DNA of 64,000 nt from Bacteroidota bacterium (GTDB taxonomy: Bacteria; Bacteroidota; Bacteroidia; AKYH767-A; 2013-40CM-41-45): assembly GCA_004295015.1 (NCBI GenBank), contig SHNE01000001.1, positions 1 through 64,000 of the forward strand, in the 5' to 3' direction. A program made the position numbers and the translations under genes. The notes under the pieces are model-generated. The model searched no databases, was not told the DNA's origin, and saw only the letters and a list, made by a program, of their open reading frames with translations. The first letter of the stretch is position 1; each line of letters opens with the position of its first letter. Positions 28,943-38,383 of this stretch are shown piece after piece.

Positions 28943-29392
28943 TCAAGAGCCTCCCAAAAGCTCTTTAACCAGCAGGGACACCATTTTATTATCTGCCTTC
29001 CCGGCAAAATGCTTGGTTGCGGCACCCATCACTTTACCCATTTCCTGAGGGCCTACATTTCCCATTCCTGAAATAATTGTTTTTAAACCGGCCCGAATTT
29101 CATCTTCAGAAAGCATGGAAGGTAAATACTTCTCAATTATTGCAATTTCCTCTAATTCCGGTCCCGCAAGATCGGCTCTGTTTTGCTGCTGGTAGATATC
29201 GACAGATTCCTTTCTTTGCTTCACAAGTTTCTGAAGCATTTTAATTTCATCCTCTTTCTTTAAGTCTCCGCTACCGGATGTTTTAGCGATAAGAATTGCT
29301 TGTTTGATTGCACGCAGACTTCTAACGGCGGCTTCATTCTTAGAGAGCATGGCAGTTTTCAATTCTCCGTTTATTTGTTCTTCCAGATTCAT
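28943..29392 (-). CDS. GatB/YqeY domain protein
   Basis: A 149-residue helical protein of the YqeY family (LEEQINGELKTAMLSKNEA, ALRAIKQAI-like segment, KQRKESVDIYQQQNR, EIAIIEKYLPSMLSEDEI, MGKVMGA). This domain resembles the tRNA-binding tail of GatB/GatE amidotransferases, but the free-standing protein's role is unknown. I chose ATG 29392 (MNLEEQING); the frame upstream to 29437 adds 15 residues not expected in the family. It follows ftsZ on the same strand but is separated by a terminator, so it is probably its own unit. Confidence 0.9.
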   Translation of the reverse strand: MNLEEQINGELKTAMLSKNEAAVRSLRAIKQAILIAKTSGSGDLKKEDEIKMLQKLVKQRKESVDIYQQQNRADLAGPELEEIAIIEKYLPSMLSEDEIRAGLKTIISGMGNVGPQEMGKVMGAATKHFAGKADNKMVSLLVKELLGGS

Positions 29393-29498
29393 AAAAAATA
29401 GGTTTAGAATTACTTTAGCTGATTCCGATTTAATCAATACGAAGGTAATTAATGAAATTCAATTAAAATTCTCCATATGCTGAATTCTTAAAAGCTTT

Positions 29499-29532
29499 AA
29501 AAAAAAATGCAGCTCCCCGGAGAGAGCTGCAT
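29499..29532 (-). terminator. Terminator after ftsZ (end of dcw cluster)
   Basis: ATGCAGCTC (29507-29515) pairs with GAGCTGCAT (29524-29532) around an eight-base loop. On the minus strand it is followed by a run of eight or more T. It closes the long mraZ-ftsZ transcript. Confidence 0.92.
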
Positions 29533-29591
29533 CGAAAAAGAAACGTAACATGAAAACACACAAATAAGATATTGCTTCCAGGCAGGGAGAA

Positions 29592-31118
29592 TTAGTCTAC
29601 ATTATCGTGCAAAAATGAATTATTCTGACGTAATTCGACTTTTTTATCATCCTCTGATGAAAGTGTATAACGAGAAACATTGTTTTCACTGGAGTGAGGA
29701 ACATTGTTCAGCTTTACATTTCGGCGTTTGTAAGCCGGCTCTTTCTCCATATCAACAATATTTGCGGCATTGCTGATTCGGTAGCTTAGGGATTTCAATC
29801 TGGCAATACGATCTCTGGTTTTTCTGAACTGGTCATCCTCATCTGCATCCAAAGAATGCTCATGAAGATCATAGACTATAGGATTGACTGTCCCGCCGGA
29901 ATCAAAAGAATTTTTATCAGCAGGCAAGCTGGAACTTTCCGCGTCGTTCACAGAATTATTCACCGTAAACTCAAAAGTTCTGTCTTCGGTAAATCCGGTG
30001 GATGGTTCTTCCTTTTTAATTAGTGTGGGCTCAAACAATTCAGGTTCCTGAACATTTTTTTTCTGATTCGGCTTCGGCTCATCAGCCGGCTCATCTATGC
30101 CAAGCACACGAATAGTTTTTTGGCTACGGTGTTTTTTCTCCAGCTCATTGCCTAACTCCTGACGGGTTTTAAATCCTGTGGCGATAATCGTTACGCTGAT
30201 CTTTTCATCCAGTGATTCATCATGACAATTACCCCAGATGATATCAGCGGTAAGTCCGGCCTGATCCTGGATATAATCAGTAATATCTCCAATCTCATCC
30301 ATGGTCACCTCTTTAGATCCGGAGGCGATATTCATGAGAATAAATCTTGCCCCTTTTATATTGTCGTCATTCAATAATGGAGAGGACAATGCTTTTTCTA
30401 CAGCGGTAATCGCACGGTTTTCACCTTCTGCTACGGCAGATCCCATAATAGCATTGCCACTGTTCTGAACGGCGGTTTTAACATCTTCAAAATCCACGTT
30501 TATATAACCGGTGACAGTAATAATTTCAGCAATACCTTTAGCGGCTGTTGTCAGGATATCATCTGCATTTGAAAATGCCTCTGACAACTTTAAGTTTCCG
30601 AACATCTCACGCAATTTTTCATTACGGATAATCAGAATTGTGTCGACGCTGTTCTTTAACGCTTCTATTCCCTCATCTGCTTGCTGCTTTCTTTTCTTTC
30701 CTTCAAAATCAAAAGGAATGGTGACGATACCAACGGTAAGGATACCCATTTCTTTGGCAGTCTGTGCAATGATAGGAGCTGCACCGGTCCCTGTTCCTCC
30801 GCCCATTCCTGCTGTGATAAACACCATGCGGGTATTTTCGAAAAGAATCTTTCGGATGTCTTCAATGTTTTCAATGGCAGCATTGCGACCAACTTCCGGG
30901 ATAGAACCTGCACCTCGTCCTTCAGTGAGGCTGGAGCCCAACTGAATTTTCGTAGGAACCGGAGATACCTCCAGAGCCTGAGCATCTGTATTGCAGATGA
31001 CAAATTCCACACCTTTTATACCCTGACGGTACATGTGGTTAACGGCATTACTGCCTCCGCCTCCTACGCCTATCACTTTGATGATAGAGCCTAAGTCCTT
31101 GTTAAGATCGAATTCCAT
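29592..31118 (-). CDS. ftsZ: Cell division protein FtsZ
   Basis: A 508-residue tubulin-like GTPase that forms the Z-ring. The GTP-binding loop is GMGGGTGTGAAP, with VGGGGSNAVNHM near the N-terminus and the T7 synergy region NVDFEDVKT. The globular core ends near residue 320. A long linker of about 170 residues, rich in Asp/Glu/Lys, ends in NSFLHDNVD, the Bacteroidota C-terminal peptide that takes the place of the conserved tail binding FtsA. It is the last gene of the cluster, 39 bases after ftsA. Confidence 0.98.
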   Translation of the reverse strand: MEFDLNKDLGSIIKVIGVGGGGSNAVNHMYRQGIKGVEFVICNTDAQALEVSPVPTKIQLGSSLTEGRGAGSIPEVGRNAAIENIEDIRKILFENTRMVFITAGMGGGTGTGAAPIIAQTAKEMGILTVGIVTIPFDFEGKKRKQQADEGIEALKNSVDTILIIRNEKLREMFGNLKLSEAFSNADDILTTAAKGIAEIITVTGYINVDFEDVKTAVQNSGNAIMGSAVAEGENRAITAVEKALSSPLLNDDNIKGARFILMNIASGSKEVTMDEIGDITDYIQDQAGLTADIIWGNCHDESLDEKISVTIIATGFKTRQELGNELEKKHRSQKTIRVLGIDEPADEPKPNQKKNVQEPELFEPTLIKKEEPSTGFTEDRTFEFTVNNSVNDAESSSLPADKNSFDSGGTVNPIVYDLHEHSLDADEDDQFRKTRDRIARLKSLSYRISNAANIVDMEKEPAYKRRNVKLNNVPHSSENNVSRYTLSSEDDKKVELRQNNSFLHDNVD

Positions 31119-31157
31119 GAATGTATGTTTTATGTTACGTTTTTCGTTTTCTGTTAA

Positions 31158-32447
31158 TTACTTCAATTCTGTATCCTGATCATCTTCTTTGAGCATATCA
31201 AGAATTTTCTCGAAGAAAGATTTCTGTTGCAATTTTTCTTTTCGTTCTTTTCCTTTTCCTGCCTGAATAACTGTATTGTCTTCTTTCATTTTCTTCTCCA
31301 GGTCCTGGAAGCCTTTAATCACAAGGCCCACCCCTGTAGCGTACATTGGACTCTTCAGTTCATCTGAACCTTTTGCAAGGTGTTCATTAGGGTATCCGAT
31401 ACGTGTATCCATACCGGTTATATACTCAACCAGCTGAACGGTATGACGAAGCTGTGCACCACCACCTGTGATTACTATTCCGGCAATAAGTTTTTTCTCA
31501 TAACCGGAATTACGGATTTCATAATAAACATTCTCGATGATTTCTTCCATACGAGCCTGAATGATGCTGGCCAGGTTGCGAACTGAAATCTCTTTTGGTT
31601 CACGGCCACGCAGACCGGGAATTGACACGATTTCGTTCTCCAGATTTTCGCTGGCAAGAGCAGAACCAAACTTAATTTTTAAGAGCTCGGCATGACTGCG
31701 AATAATTGTACATCCCTCCTTGATATCATCAGTGATCACATTTCCGCCAAAAGGAATGACAGCAGTATGTCGAATCACTCCATCCTGGAAAATGGCAATA
31801 TCAGTAGTACCTCCACCAATATCAACCAGAACCACTCCGGCCTCTTTTTCATCTTCAGTCAAAACTGCATCGGAAGATGCTAATGGCTCGAGGAACAAAC
31901 CTTGCGTCGATAAATTGGCACGCATGACGCACTTGTAAATATTCTTTGCTGCAGTGACCTGCCCTGTAATAATATGGCAATTTGCTTCAAGACGTATGCC
32001 TGACATACCAATCGGGTTTTTGATTCCCTGTTCGTTATCAACGATAAATTCCTGAGGTATAACGTGAATAATTTCTTCACCCGGTGGCATAGCAAGACGA
32101 TACATGTCTTCTACGATTGCATCAATATCCTTTTGGCTTATTTCATCATCAAGTGTATTGCGTGTGCGCATTCCTCGGTGCTGAAGACTTTTTATATGCT
32201 GGCCTGCAATTCCGACGTAAACGGCAGAAATATCTACATCCGATTTTGTAGAAGCTTCCTCAATAGATGAGCGGATTGAAGCGATAGTATTGACAATATT
32301 TGTCACTACACCCCGCGTTACACCGAGAGATTCACTTTTACCGTAGCCCAGGATATCAATCTTTCCAAACTCGTTCTTACGACCAACGATGGTACAAATC
32401 TTAGTTGTACCAATGTCAAGGCCCACGATGATGTCGTTATTTTCCAT
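31158..32447 (-). CDS. ftsA: Cell division protein FtsA
   Basis: A 429-residue actin-like ATPase that tethers FtsZ to the membrane and signals to the septal synthase. The phosphate motifs are VGLDIGTTKICTIVG and VVLVDIGGGTTDIAIF, and the adenosine motif is GIVITGGGAQL. The C-terminal end (KSFFEKILDMLKED) can form the amphipathic membrane-binding helix. The start lies one base from the ftsQ stop. Confidence 0.97.
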   Translation of the reverse strand: MENNDIIVGLDIGTTKICTIVGRKNEFGKIDILGYGKSESLGVTRGVVTNIVNTIASIRSSIEEASTKSDVDISAVYVGIAGQHIKSLQHRGMRTRNTLDDEISQKDIDAIVEDMYRLAMPPGEEIIHVIPQEFIVDNEQGIKNPIGMSGIRLEANCHIITGQVTAAKNIYKCVMRANLSTQGLFLEPLASSDAVLTEDEKEAGVVLVDIGGGTTDIAIFQDGVIRHTAVIPFGGNVITDDIKEGCTIIRSHAELLKIKFGSALASENLENEIVSIPGLRGREPKEISVRNLASIIQARMEEIIENVYYEIRNSGYEKKLIAGIVITGGGAQLRHTVQLVEYITGMDTRIGYPNEHLAKGSDELKSPMYATGVGLVIKGFQDLEKKMKEDNTVIQAGKGKERKEKLQQKSFFEKILDMLKEDDQDTELK

Positions 32448-32448
32448 A

Positions 32449-33261
32449 TTATTTTTTAGTGCAGACCACCTGGTCTTTAAATTTTAAATTAATTGTCTTG
32501 TACTTATCCCAACCTGCTTTACTTAATCCATCAGTATAAAAAAGGAAAAGTCTATCGAACTTTTCTTTAAGATCTTTTGAATTTCCAAGCATGATGGTAT
32601 GTCTGCCAACTCTCGGGATCAATTCAAGATCGCCATTTACGTTGACGAATATTTGTTCAATCTGTGCATTCCAAAAATCATCCTGAGCGACAAATCTGGA
32701 AACAGCATATACGTCTCTCATGATTGAAGCCGAAGAGACTGAGTCAGTATTTCCGGAAGCATCAGGATCCTGAACTTTTAATTCTGTTTCACGATTAAAA
32801 ATATAGCCATTTGCCAGTGGTACTCTTGCTGTATATTTTTCTGATAGTGGCATAAAGACTCCTTCATCATCAACATAAAAACTCTCATTATTGAAATTAA
32901 CTACACGAACCACAGGGCGACGTTGCAGAACTTCAATATTGAGCTTTCCATCAATGGATGAAAATACTTCTGCATCAGCGACAAATGGGTTATTATCAAT
33001 GATTTTTTCCAACAAAGCGATGTTAATAGAACTTAACTTCTGACCTTTCAAATTTCCGAACTTATTAAGCACCACCAAATGGATGTCTTCCGGCTCTACA
33101 AAGGACTGACCAAGGGTATCGAGGATGGTAATGATGACATCATTACACTTCATTTGACTTCGTCGACTATCCACAAAACCAAGAGAAACAAGAAAAGCCA
33201 GAGCTATACTGAGGCTTAAAGCTTGCTTTTTTACTCCGGACCAATCGATATTATTTTTCAT
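32449..33261 (-). CDS. ftsQ: Cell division protein FtsQ
   Basis: A 270-residue bitopic membrane protein: short cytoplasmic start (MKNNIDWSGVKK), one transmembrane segment (about residues 13-29), then a POTRA-like domain (VEPEDIHLVVLNKFG... NPFVADAEVFSSIDGKLNIEVLQRRPVVRV) and a beta domain. It connects FtsZ-side proteins to FtsL/FtsI. I chose ATG 33261; a longer frame to 33357 lies wholly within murC and has no family resemblance. It overlaps the 3' end of murC by 11 bases. Confidence 0.93.
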   Translation of the reverse strand: MKNNIDWSGVKKQALSLSIALAFLVSLGFVDSRRSQMKCNDVIITILDTLGQSFVEPEDIHLVVLNKFGNLKGQKLSSINIALLEKIIDNNPFVADAEVFSSIDGKLNIEVLQRRPVVRVVNFNNESFYVDDEGVFMPLSEKYTARVPLANGYIFNRETELKVQDPDASGNTDSVSSASIMRDVYAVSRFVAQDDFWNAQIEQIFVNVNGDLELIPRVGRHTIMLGNSKDLKEKFDRLFLFYTDGLSKAGWDKYKTINLKFKDQVVCTKK

Positions 33262-34666
33262 TTTCGAGCGTTTGGATGTAAGATGACTGCAAATAATTTC
33301 TGATTGGAGCAACCAATTGATCGATATCACCTGCACCCAGGCTGAGGATAACATCAAATTTCTTGCTCTCTAGTAATTTTAAAACGCCTGATTTGTGACA
33401 CAAAGTGACCGGGATATTACTTATCCTTTCCATGATTATTGAAGAATCAACACCGGGAATAGGCAACTCGCGGGCAGGATATATGTCTAATAAGATCAAT
33501 TCGTCCAACAAGGACAGGCTTTCGGCAAATCCATCTACAAAATCTCTGGTGCGGCTGTACAGATGTGGTTGAAATATTCCTAGTATTCTTTTCCCCGGGT
33601 ACAATTCACGCGCGGAGCTGATACATGCACGAAGCTCTTCAGGATGATGAGCATAATCATCTATAAAAACGAGGTTTGATGAGCGTAGTTGGATATCGAA
33701 TCTCCGCTTTACCCCGGCATAGGATTTCAAACCGGCTTTTATCTGACCATCGCTAAGGCCTAAATGTCTTGCAACAGCAATGGAAACAACTGAATTCTCC
33801 ACATTGTGACGACCGGGCAAATCAGATGTGAGATCATTAATCTTTCCATCTTGATCCGACCATTCGAAATGGTACTGATGATTTTTTATTCTGACATTTT
33901 CTGCTCTGATATCACTCTTTTCATTGACAGAATAAGTCGAGCAATTCAATCCTAAATCTTCCAAACCAAGGCCGAGGCGAAAAAACAATCTTCCTCCGGA
34001 TTTCAGCTTGGCGGCAAACATGCGATAAGACTGTTCCATGTAATTTTTATCTCCATAAATATCCAAGTGATCCGCATCCATAGAAGTGATGACAGATACA
34101 TCAGGATTTAAGGTCAGGAATGAGCGATCGTATTCGTCAGCCTCCACTACAACCATATTCTTACCTGCAGAAGGCTTTCCCGGCAGGTAGTTAGTGTTAT
34201 AATTTTTTGAAATGCCACCCATAAATGCAGTGCAATTATATCCGGCATGAGTCAAAAGGTGTGCAATTATTGATGAAGTAGTTGTTTTTCCATGCGTTCC
34301 TGCCACCGCTATGGTGTAGGCATCGGATGTAATCATTCCCAACACTTCAGATCTTTTCTTTAATGAAATGCCCAGGGTTTTAAAATGATTAAATATTTTT
34401 AAATCCTTTGGAATAGCGGGAGTATACACAACCAACACTGATTCGGAATTTGTCGTATAGGTGTTGAATTCTTCAGGAATTGATTCCGTTGCATCATTAA
34501 ACGATATACTAATTCCTTCCTTTTCTAATTCATCTGTCAGCGCTGTTGGTGTTTTATCATATCCGGACACATCTTTCCCAAGGGATTTGAAATACCGAGC
34601 CAAAGCTGACATTCCGATTCCTCCGATGCCTATAAAATAAATATGTGTCAGCTTTTCCGTTTTCAA
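33251..34666 (-). CDS. murC: UDP-N-acetylmuramate--L-alanine ligase MurC
   Basis: A 471-residue Mur ligase that adds L-Ala to UDP-MurNAc with ATP. The N-terminal Rossmann motif is FIGIGGIGMSALARY, the ATP loop is VAGTHGKTTTSS, and the ligase central and C-terminal domains hold DADHLD and the FIDDYAHHPEEL segment typical of MurC. Place in cluster: after murG (46-base gap), overlapping ftsQ. Confidence 0.97.
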   Translation of the reverse strand: MKTEKLTHIYFIGIGGIGMSALARYFKSLGKDVSGYDKTPTALTDELEKEGISISFNDATESIPEEFNTYTTNSESVLVVYTPAIPKDLKIFNHFKTLGISLKKRSEVLGMITSDAYTIAVAGTHGKTTTSSIIAHLLTHAGYNCTAFMGGISKNYNTNYLPGKPSAGKNMVVVEADEYDRSFLTLNPDVSVITSMDADHLDIYGDKNYMEQSYRMFAAKLKSGGRLFFRLGLGLEDLGLNCSTYSVNEKSDIRAENVRIKNHQYHFEWSDQDGKINDLTSDLPGRHNVENSVVSIAVARHLGLSDGQIKAGLKSYAGVKRRFDIQLRSSNLVFIDDYAHHPEELRACISSARELYPGKRILGIFQPHLYSRTRDFVDGFAESLSLLDELILLDIYPARELPIPGVDSSIIMERISNIPVTLCHKSGVLKLLESKKFDVILSLGAGDIDQLVAPIRNYLQSSYIQTLENEK

Positions 34667-34712
34667 AAAAATATATTCTTATAAAATGTAACGTCTGTTT
34701 TAAATAATAATT

Positions 34713-35825
34713 TTATTTACCGCTTAAGCGATATACCTCCTGTGCAATTGCCCTGTCAGCATCTCTTTTTGCCAGTTTGGCAATTTCGCTTCTCAGCTTA
34801 CTGCATTCTGCTTCATCATTCAGTAATTCAACAATCCGACTGATGAGGATTTCTTTTGCATCCTTGTCATTCACCATCACAGCTGCACTCTTCTCAACCA
34901 ATGCCACTGCATTCTTGGTCTGATGATCCTCAGCGACATTAGGCGAAGGAACGAGAATAGCAGGCTTTGCAACTATAGCCAGTTCTGATAATGAGCTGGC
35001 GCCGGCTCTGGAAACAATCAGATCAGCAGCTGTGTAGGCTAAATCCATCCGAGGAATAAAATCAAAGACCTTTAACTTCTCTTTACTTTCAGTTTCTATT
35101 TTGGCAGCTTGAGGATAGAATGATTTTCCTGTTTGCCATAATACCTGTATGCCATGGTCAATCAACTTACTCCAACCTGCACTGATACTTTCATTTATCG
35201 TTCTGGCACCAAGACTTCCTCCGATAAGCAATACTGTTTTCAACCCTGATTTCAATCCGAAGTGGCTTATGGCATCCTCTTTACTGAATTTTCCGGAGCC
35301 GATATCCTGTCTGACCGGATTTCCGGTGAGAACAATCTTATGAGCCGGAAAATATCTTTCCATTTTATCATAAGCCACACAAATTTTATTCGCCCTTTTG
35401 GATAGAATCCTGTTCGTGATGCCCGCATAGGAGTTCTGCTCCTGGATTACAGTCGGCACATTCATAAGGGATGCTGCAAAAAGTAATGGGCCACTTGCAT
35501 AACCCCCCACACCAATTACAACATCAGGTTTGAAAGAACGAATTATAGCTCTTGCCTTCCACAAGCTTCCAATAATCCGGAAGGGAACTTTAAGATTTGA
35601 TAAACTTGCACTTCGTTTTATTCCTGTAATATTTAATCCAACAATTTCATATCCTGCTGCGGGCACTTTATCCATTTCCATCCTTCCTGAAGCACCAACA
35701 AACAGAATTTTATTGTTACTGTTCATCGCCTTCAAGGCATTGGCTATCGCCAGAGCGGGAAAGATATGACCACCTGTCCCACCCCCGCTGATGATTACCC
35801 GTATCTCAGGCGGTTGCGAGTTCAT
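34713..35825 (-). CDS. murG: Lipid II synthase MurG
   Basis: A 370-residue GT-B glycosyltransferase adding GlcNAc to lipid I on the inner face of the membrane. The Gly-rich loops IISGGGTGGHIFPALAIA and LLIGGSLGARTINESI, and the donor-site segment SRAGASSLSELA and PSPNVAEDHQTKNA, are all present. Its first 20 bases overlap the end of ftsW, which flips or uses the product. Confidence 0.97.
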   Translation of the reverse strand: MNSQPPEIRVIISGGGTGGHIFPALAIANALKAMNSNNKILFVGASGRMEMDKVPAAGYEIVGLNITGIKRSASLSNLKVPFRIIGSLWKARAIIRSFKPDVVIGVGGYASGPLLFAASLMNVPTVIQEQNSYAGITNRILSKRANKICVAYDKMERYFPAHKIVLTGNPVRQDIGSGKFSKEDAISHFGLKSGLKTVLLIGGSLGARTINESISAGWSKLIDHGIQVLWQTGKSFYPQAAKIETESKEKLKVFDFIPRMDLAYTAADLIVSRAGASSLSELAIVAKPAILVPSPNVAEDHQTKNAVALVEKSAAVMVNDKDAKEILISRIVELLNDEAECSKLRSEIAKLAKRDADRAIAQEVYRLSGK

Positions 35826-36984
35826 GACCTCCCTCTTTCTTTTCTTTTTCTACCTGACGACTTACACTGAGAATTATTCCAATGGATATACTGGTGAACC
35901 AGATAGAAGTTCCACCCATACTAAGCATTGGGAGCGGCTGACCTGTAACAGGGAATATGTTTACAGTGACAGCCATATTTATCATAGCCTGAAAGACCAG
36001 AAGAAACGTACAACCTACAGAAAGCAGAGTTCCAAAAGCCATGGGGCTGTGGTGAATAAATCGAATAACTCTGAAAAACAATATCAGATATAAAATGATG
36101 ATCAGGACTCCACCAATTAATCCATACTCTTCAATTATAATTGCGTAGATAAAATCTGAATAAGGGTGAGGAAGATAATTTCTCTGAACACTGTTTCCGG
36201 GGAACACTCCTAAAATCCCACCTGTAGCTATTGCAATTTTTGCCTGACTGGCCTGGTAATTATCTGCTTCGTTTCCATCAGCAAATCTCTCAACACGGCT
36301 CTTCCATGTTTCTATCCTTCCTGTATTTCCTGTGGCATAAGCAATGGCTACATACAGACCGAAACTAACCAAGCCAATTCCGACCAGGGAAAGAATATAT
36401 TTAATATCAATTCTTCCGATAAACATGAGGAAACAACATGCAGCGAATAAAATGCCTGCAGTTGAAAAATTCGCAGGAAGAATCAAACCGCAAACAAACA
36501 ACACAGGCAGAATAACCGGAATAAAAGCTGACTTAAAACTTTTAATCTCAGCCTGCTTTCGTGAAAGAATACGAGCGACGTACATTATCAATGCCAACTT
36601 CGCAAAATCAGACGTTTGAAAGGTAATATTTGTTCCGGGTAAAGTTAACCAACGTGTTGCCTCATTTAAATTTGTACCTCCCAACAAGGTGATGGCAAGC
36701 AGGGGAATTGTGATCACCAGAGCTATTGCAGAAATTTTAGAGTAGTAAGTATATTTAATGAGGTGCGACAAGTACATTAACACCAATCCAAAGCCGAGAA
36801 TCACGAGATGTTTAAGCAAATAGTATGTTGTATTTCCGCTTTGATATCTGTAAGCAAGAGTTCCGGTGCTGCTATAGACAGCAAGCAAGGAAAAGATGGA
36901 TAGAATGAAGACAATTAGCCATATTGTTCTATCACCTTTAAAATACTTGTCGAGCCAGGTAGCCTGTATGTTCGCTATACTCAT
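35806..36984 (-). CDS. ftsW: Septal peptidoglycan glycosyltransferase FtsW
   Basis: A 392-residue SEDS-family membrane protein with about ten transmembrane segments. It polymerises lipid II at the septum together with FtsI. Typical parts are FQTSDFAKLALIMYVA, LPHPYSDFIYAIIIEEYGLIGG (the conserved SEDS loop) and PVTGQPLPMLSMGGTS. It overlaps murG by 20 bases, and follows murD after 31 bases. Confidence 0.97.
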   Translation of the reverse strand: MSIANIQATWLDKYFKGDRTIWLIVFILSIFSLLAVYSSTGTLAYRYQSGNTTYYLLKHLVILGFGLVLMYLSHLIKYTYYSKISAIALVITIPLLAITLLGGTNLNEATRWLTLPGTNITFQTSDFAKLALIMYVARILSRKQAEIKSFKSAFIPVILPVLFVCGLILPANFSTAGILFAACCFLMFIGRIDIKYILSLVGIGLVSFGLYVAIAYATGNTGRIETWKSRVERFADGNEADNYQASQAKIAIATGGILGVFPGNSVQRNYLPHPYSDFIYAIIIEEYGLIGGVLIIILYLILFFRVIRFIHHSPMAFGTLLSVGCTFLLVFQAMINMAVTVNIFPVTGQPLPMLSMGGTSIWFTSISIGIILSVSRQVEKEKKEGGHELATA

Positions 36985-37015
36985 GATTGAATTGATATTA
37001 AAATCTATGAACGGA

Positions 37016-38377
37016 CTATAGTGCTCTTACGGCCTGCTTGAACTGCCTTCCACGATCTTCATAATTTTCGAAGAGATCAAAACTTGCACAGGCAGGTGAG
37101 AGAAGAACTACATCACCTTTCTTTCCCAGTTGATATGCGGTATTCACAGCCTGCTCAGCAGTGTTTACTTCCACGATGGATGGAACTAAATCTTTAAATG
37201 CTTTTAGAATTTTCTTATTGTCGGTACCGAGACAAACAATTGCCTTAACCTTTTCTTTCACCAATTCAGAAAGCATAGTATAATCATTTCCTTTGTCAAC
37301 ACCACCGAGGATTAAAACAACAGGTTTATTAAAACTTTCAAGAGCATACCATGTGGAGTTTACGTTTGTTGCTTTCGAATCGTTAACAAACTCAATTCCA
37401 TGAACAGTACCTACGTGTTCGAGGCGATGTTCTACGTTTTTAAAATCAGAAAGGCTTTCGCGTACAGATTCTTTCCTGATTTCAAGGACACGTGCAGAAA
37501 TTCCTGCAGCCATAGAATTGTACAAATTGTGTTTCCCTTGTAGGGCGAGTTCATGAATAAGCATAGAGTAGTTGTGTTGGTTAGTGGTTATTTGGAGTTG
37601 ATTATTTTCAAGCCAGGCGCCTTCTGTCAGAGTTTGACGTATAGAAAACGGATAACGGTGGGCGTAAACTTCTTTTTCAGGAAAGTATTTCATTGTGAGC
37701 TCATCATCGGCACAATAGATGAATGCATCCTTTTCAGTCTGGTTTCGGGTGATACGAAATTTGGAAGCAGCATATTTTTCAATGCTATAATCATATCGAT
37801 CAAGGTGATCCGGAGTAATATTTGTGAGTACTGATATGTGGCATTTAAAATCCACAAGCCCGTCCAACTGAAAACTGCTCAGTTCAATAACATAATAGTC
37901 ATGATCCTTTTCAGCTATTTGCATAGCAAGGCTTTTCCCAATGTTTCCTGCGAGACCTACATTCTTTCCGGCATTTTTCAGGATATGATGAGTAAGTAAT
38001 GTTGTTGTCGTTTTACCGTTTGTTCCGGTGATGCCGATCATACAAGCATTTGAAAATCTTCCCGCATATTCAATTTCACTAATCACCGGAATATTCTTCT
38101 GATGTACCATTTTCAAAAGTGGTGCTTTGTCGGGAATACCCGGACTCTTGATAATTTCAGCTGCATCAAGAATAGTCTCTACGCTGTGCTTACCTTCCTC
38201 AAAACTAATTTCGTGTTTCGCCAGCAGGGCTTTATACTCAGGTTTGATAGTTCCCATATCGGACACAAACACAGACTGACCTTTAGCTTTGGCCAATACA
38301 GCAGCACCTACACCACTCTCGGCTGCACCGAGGATGACGAGTAATGATGAACTGCTATTTCCTGTATGAACAGACAT
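37016..38377 (-). CDS. murD: UDP-N-acetylmuramoylalanine--D-glutamate ligase MurD
   Basis: A 453-residue Mur ligase adding D-Glu to UDP-MurNAc-L-Ala. The N-terminal domain has VILGAAESGVGAAVLAKAKG, the ATP loop is [16 protein letters not shown], followed by NITPDHLDRY, FVNDSKATN and the C-terminal LILGGVDKGNDY and LLSPACASFDLFENYEDRG signature. Six bases after mraY. Confidence 0.97.
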   Translation of the reverse strand: MSVHTGNSSSSLLVILGAAESGVGAAVLAKAKGQSVFVSDMGTIKPEYKALLAKHEISFEEGKHSVETILDAAEIIKSPGIPDKAPLLKMVHQKNIPVISEIEYAGRFSNACMIGITGTNGKTTTTLLTHHILKNAGKNVGLAGNIGKSLAMQIAEKDHDYYVIELSSFQLDGLVDFKCHISVLTNITPDHLDRYDYSIEKYAASKFRITRNQTEKDAFIYCADDELTMKYFPEKEVYAHRYPFSIRQTLTEGAWLENNQLQITTNQHNYSMLIHELALQGKHNLYNSMAAGISARVLEIRKESVRESLSDFKNVEHRLEHVGTVHGIEFVNDSKATNVNSTWYALESFNKPVVLILGGVDKGNDYTMLSELVKEKVKAIVCLGTDNKKILKAFKDLVPSIVEVNTAEQAVNTAYQLGKKGDVVLLSPACASFDLFENYEDRGRQFKQAVRAL

Positions 38378-38383
38378 GAGAAT

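Noticed and set aside
30511-31094. Plus-strand frames opposite ftsZ
   Set aside because: Antisense shadows of a conserved gene; no domain, no start signal.
33262-33357. Extended N-terminus of ftsQ
   Set aside because: The extra residues are murC sequence in another frame and precede a good FtsQ start and membrane segment.
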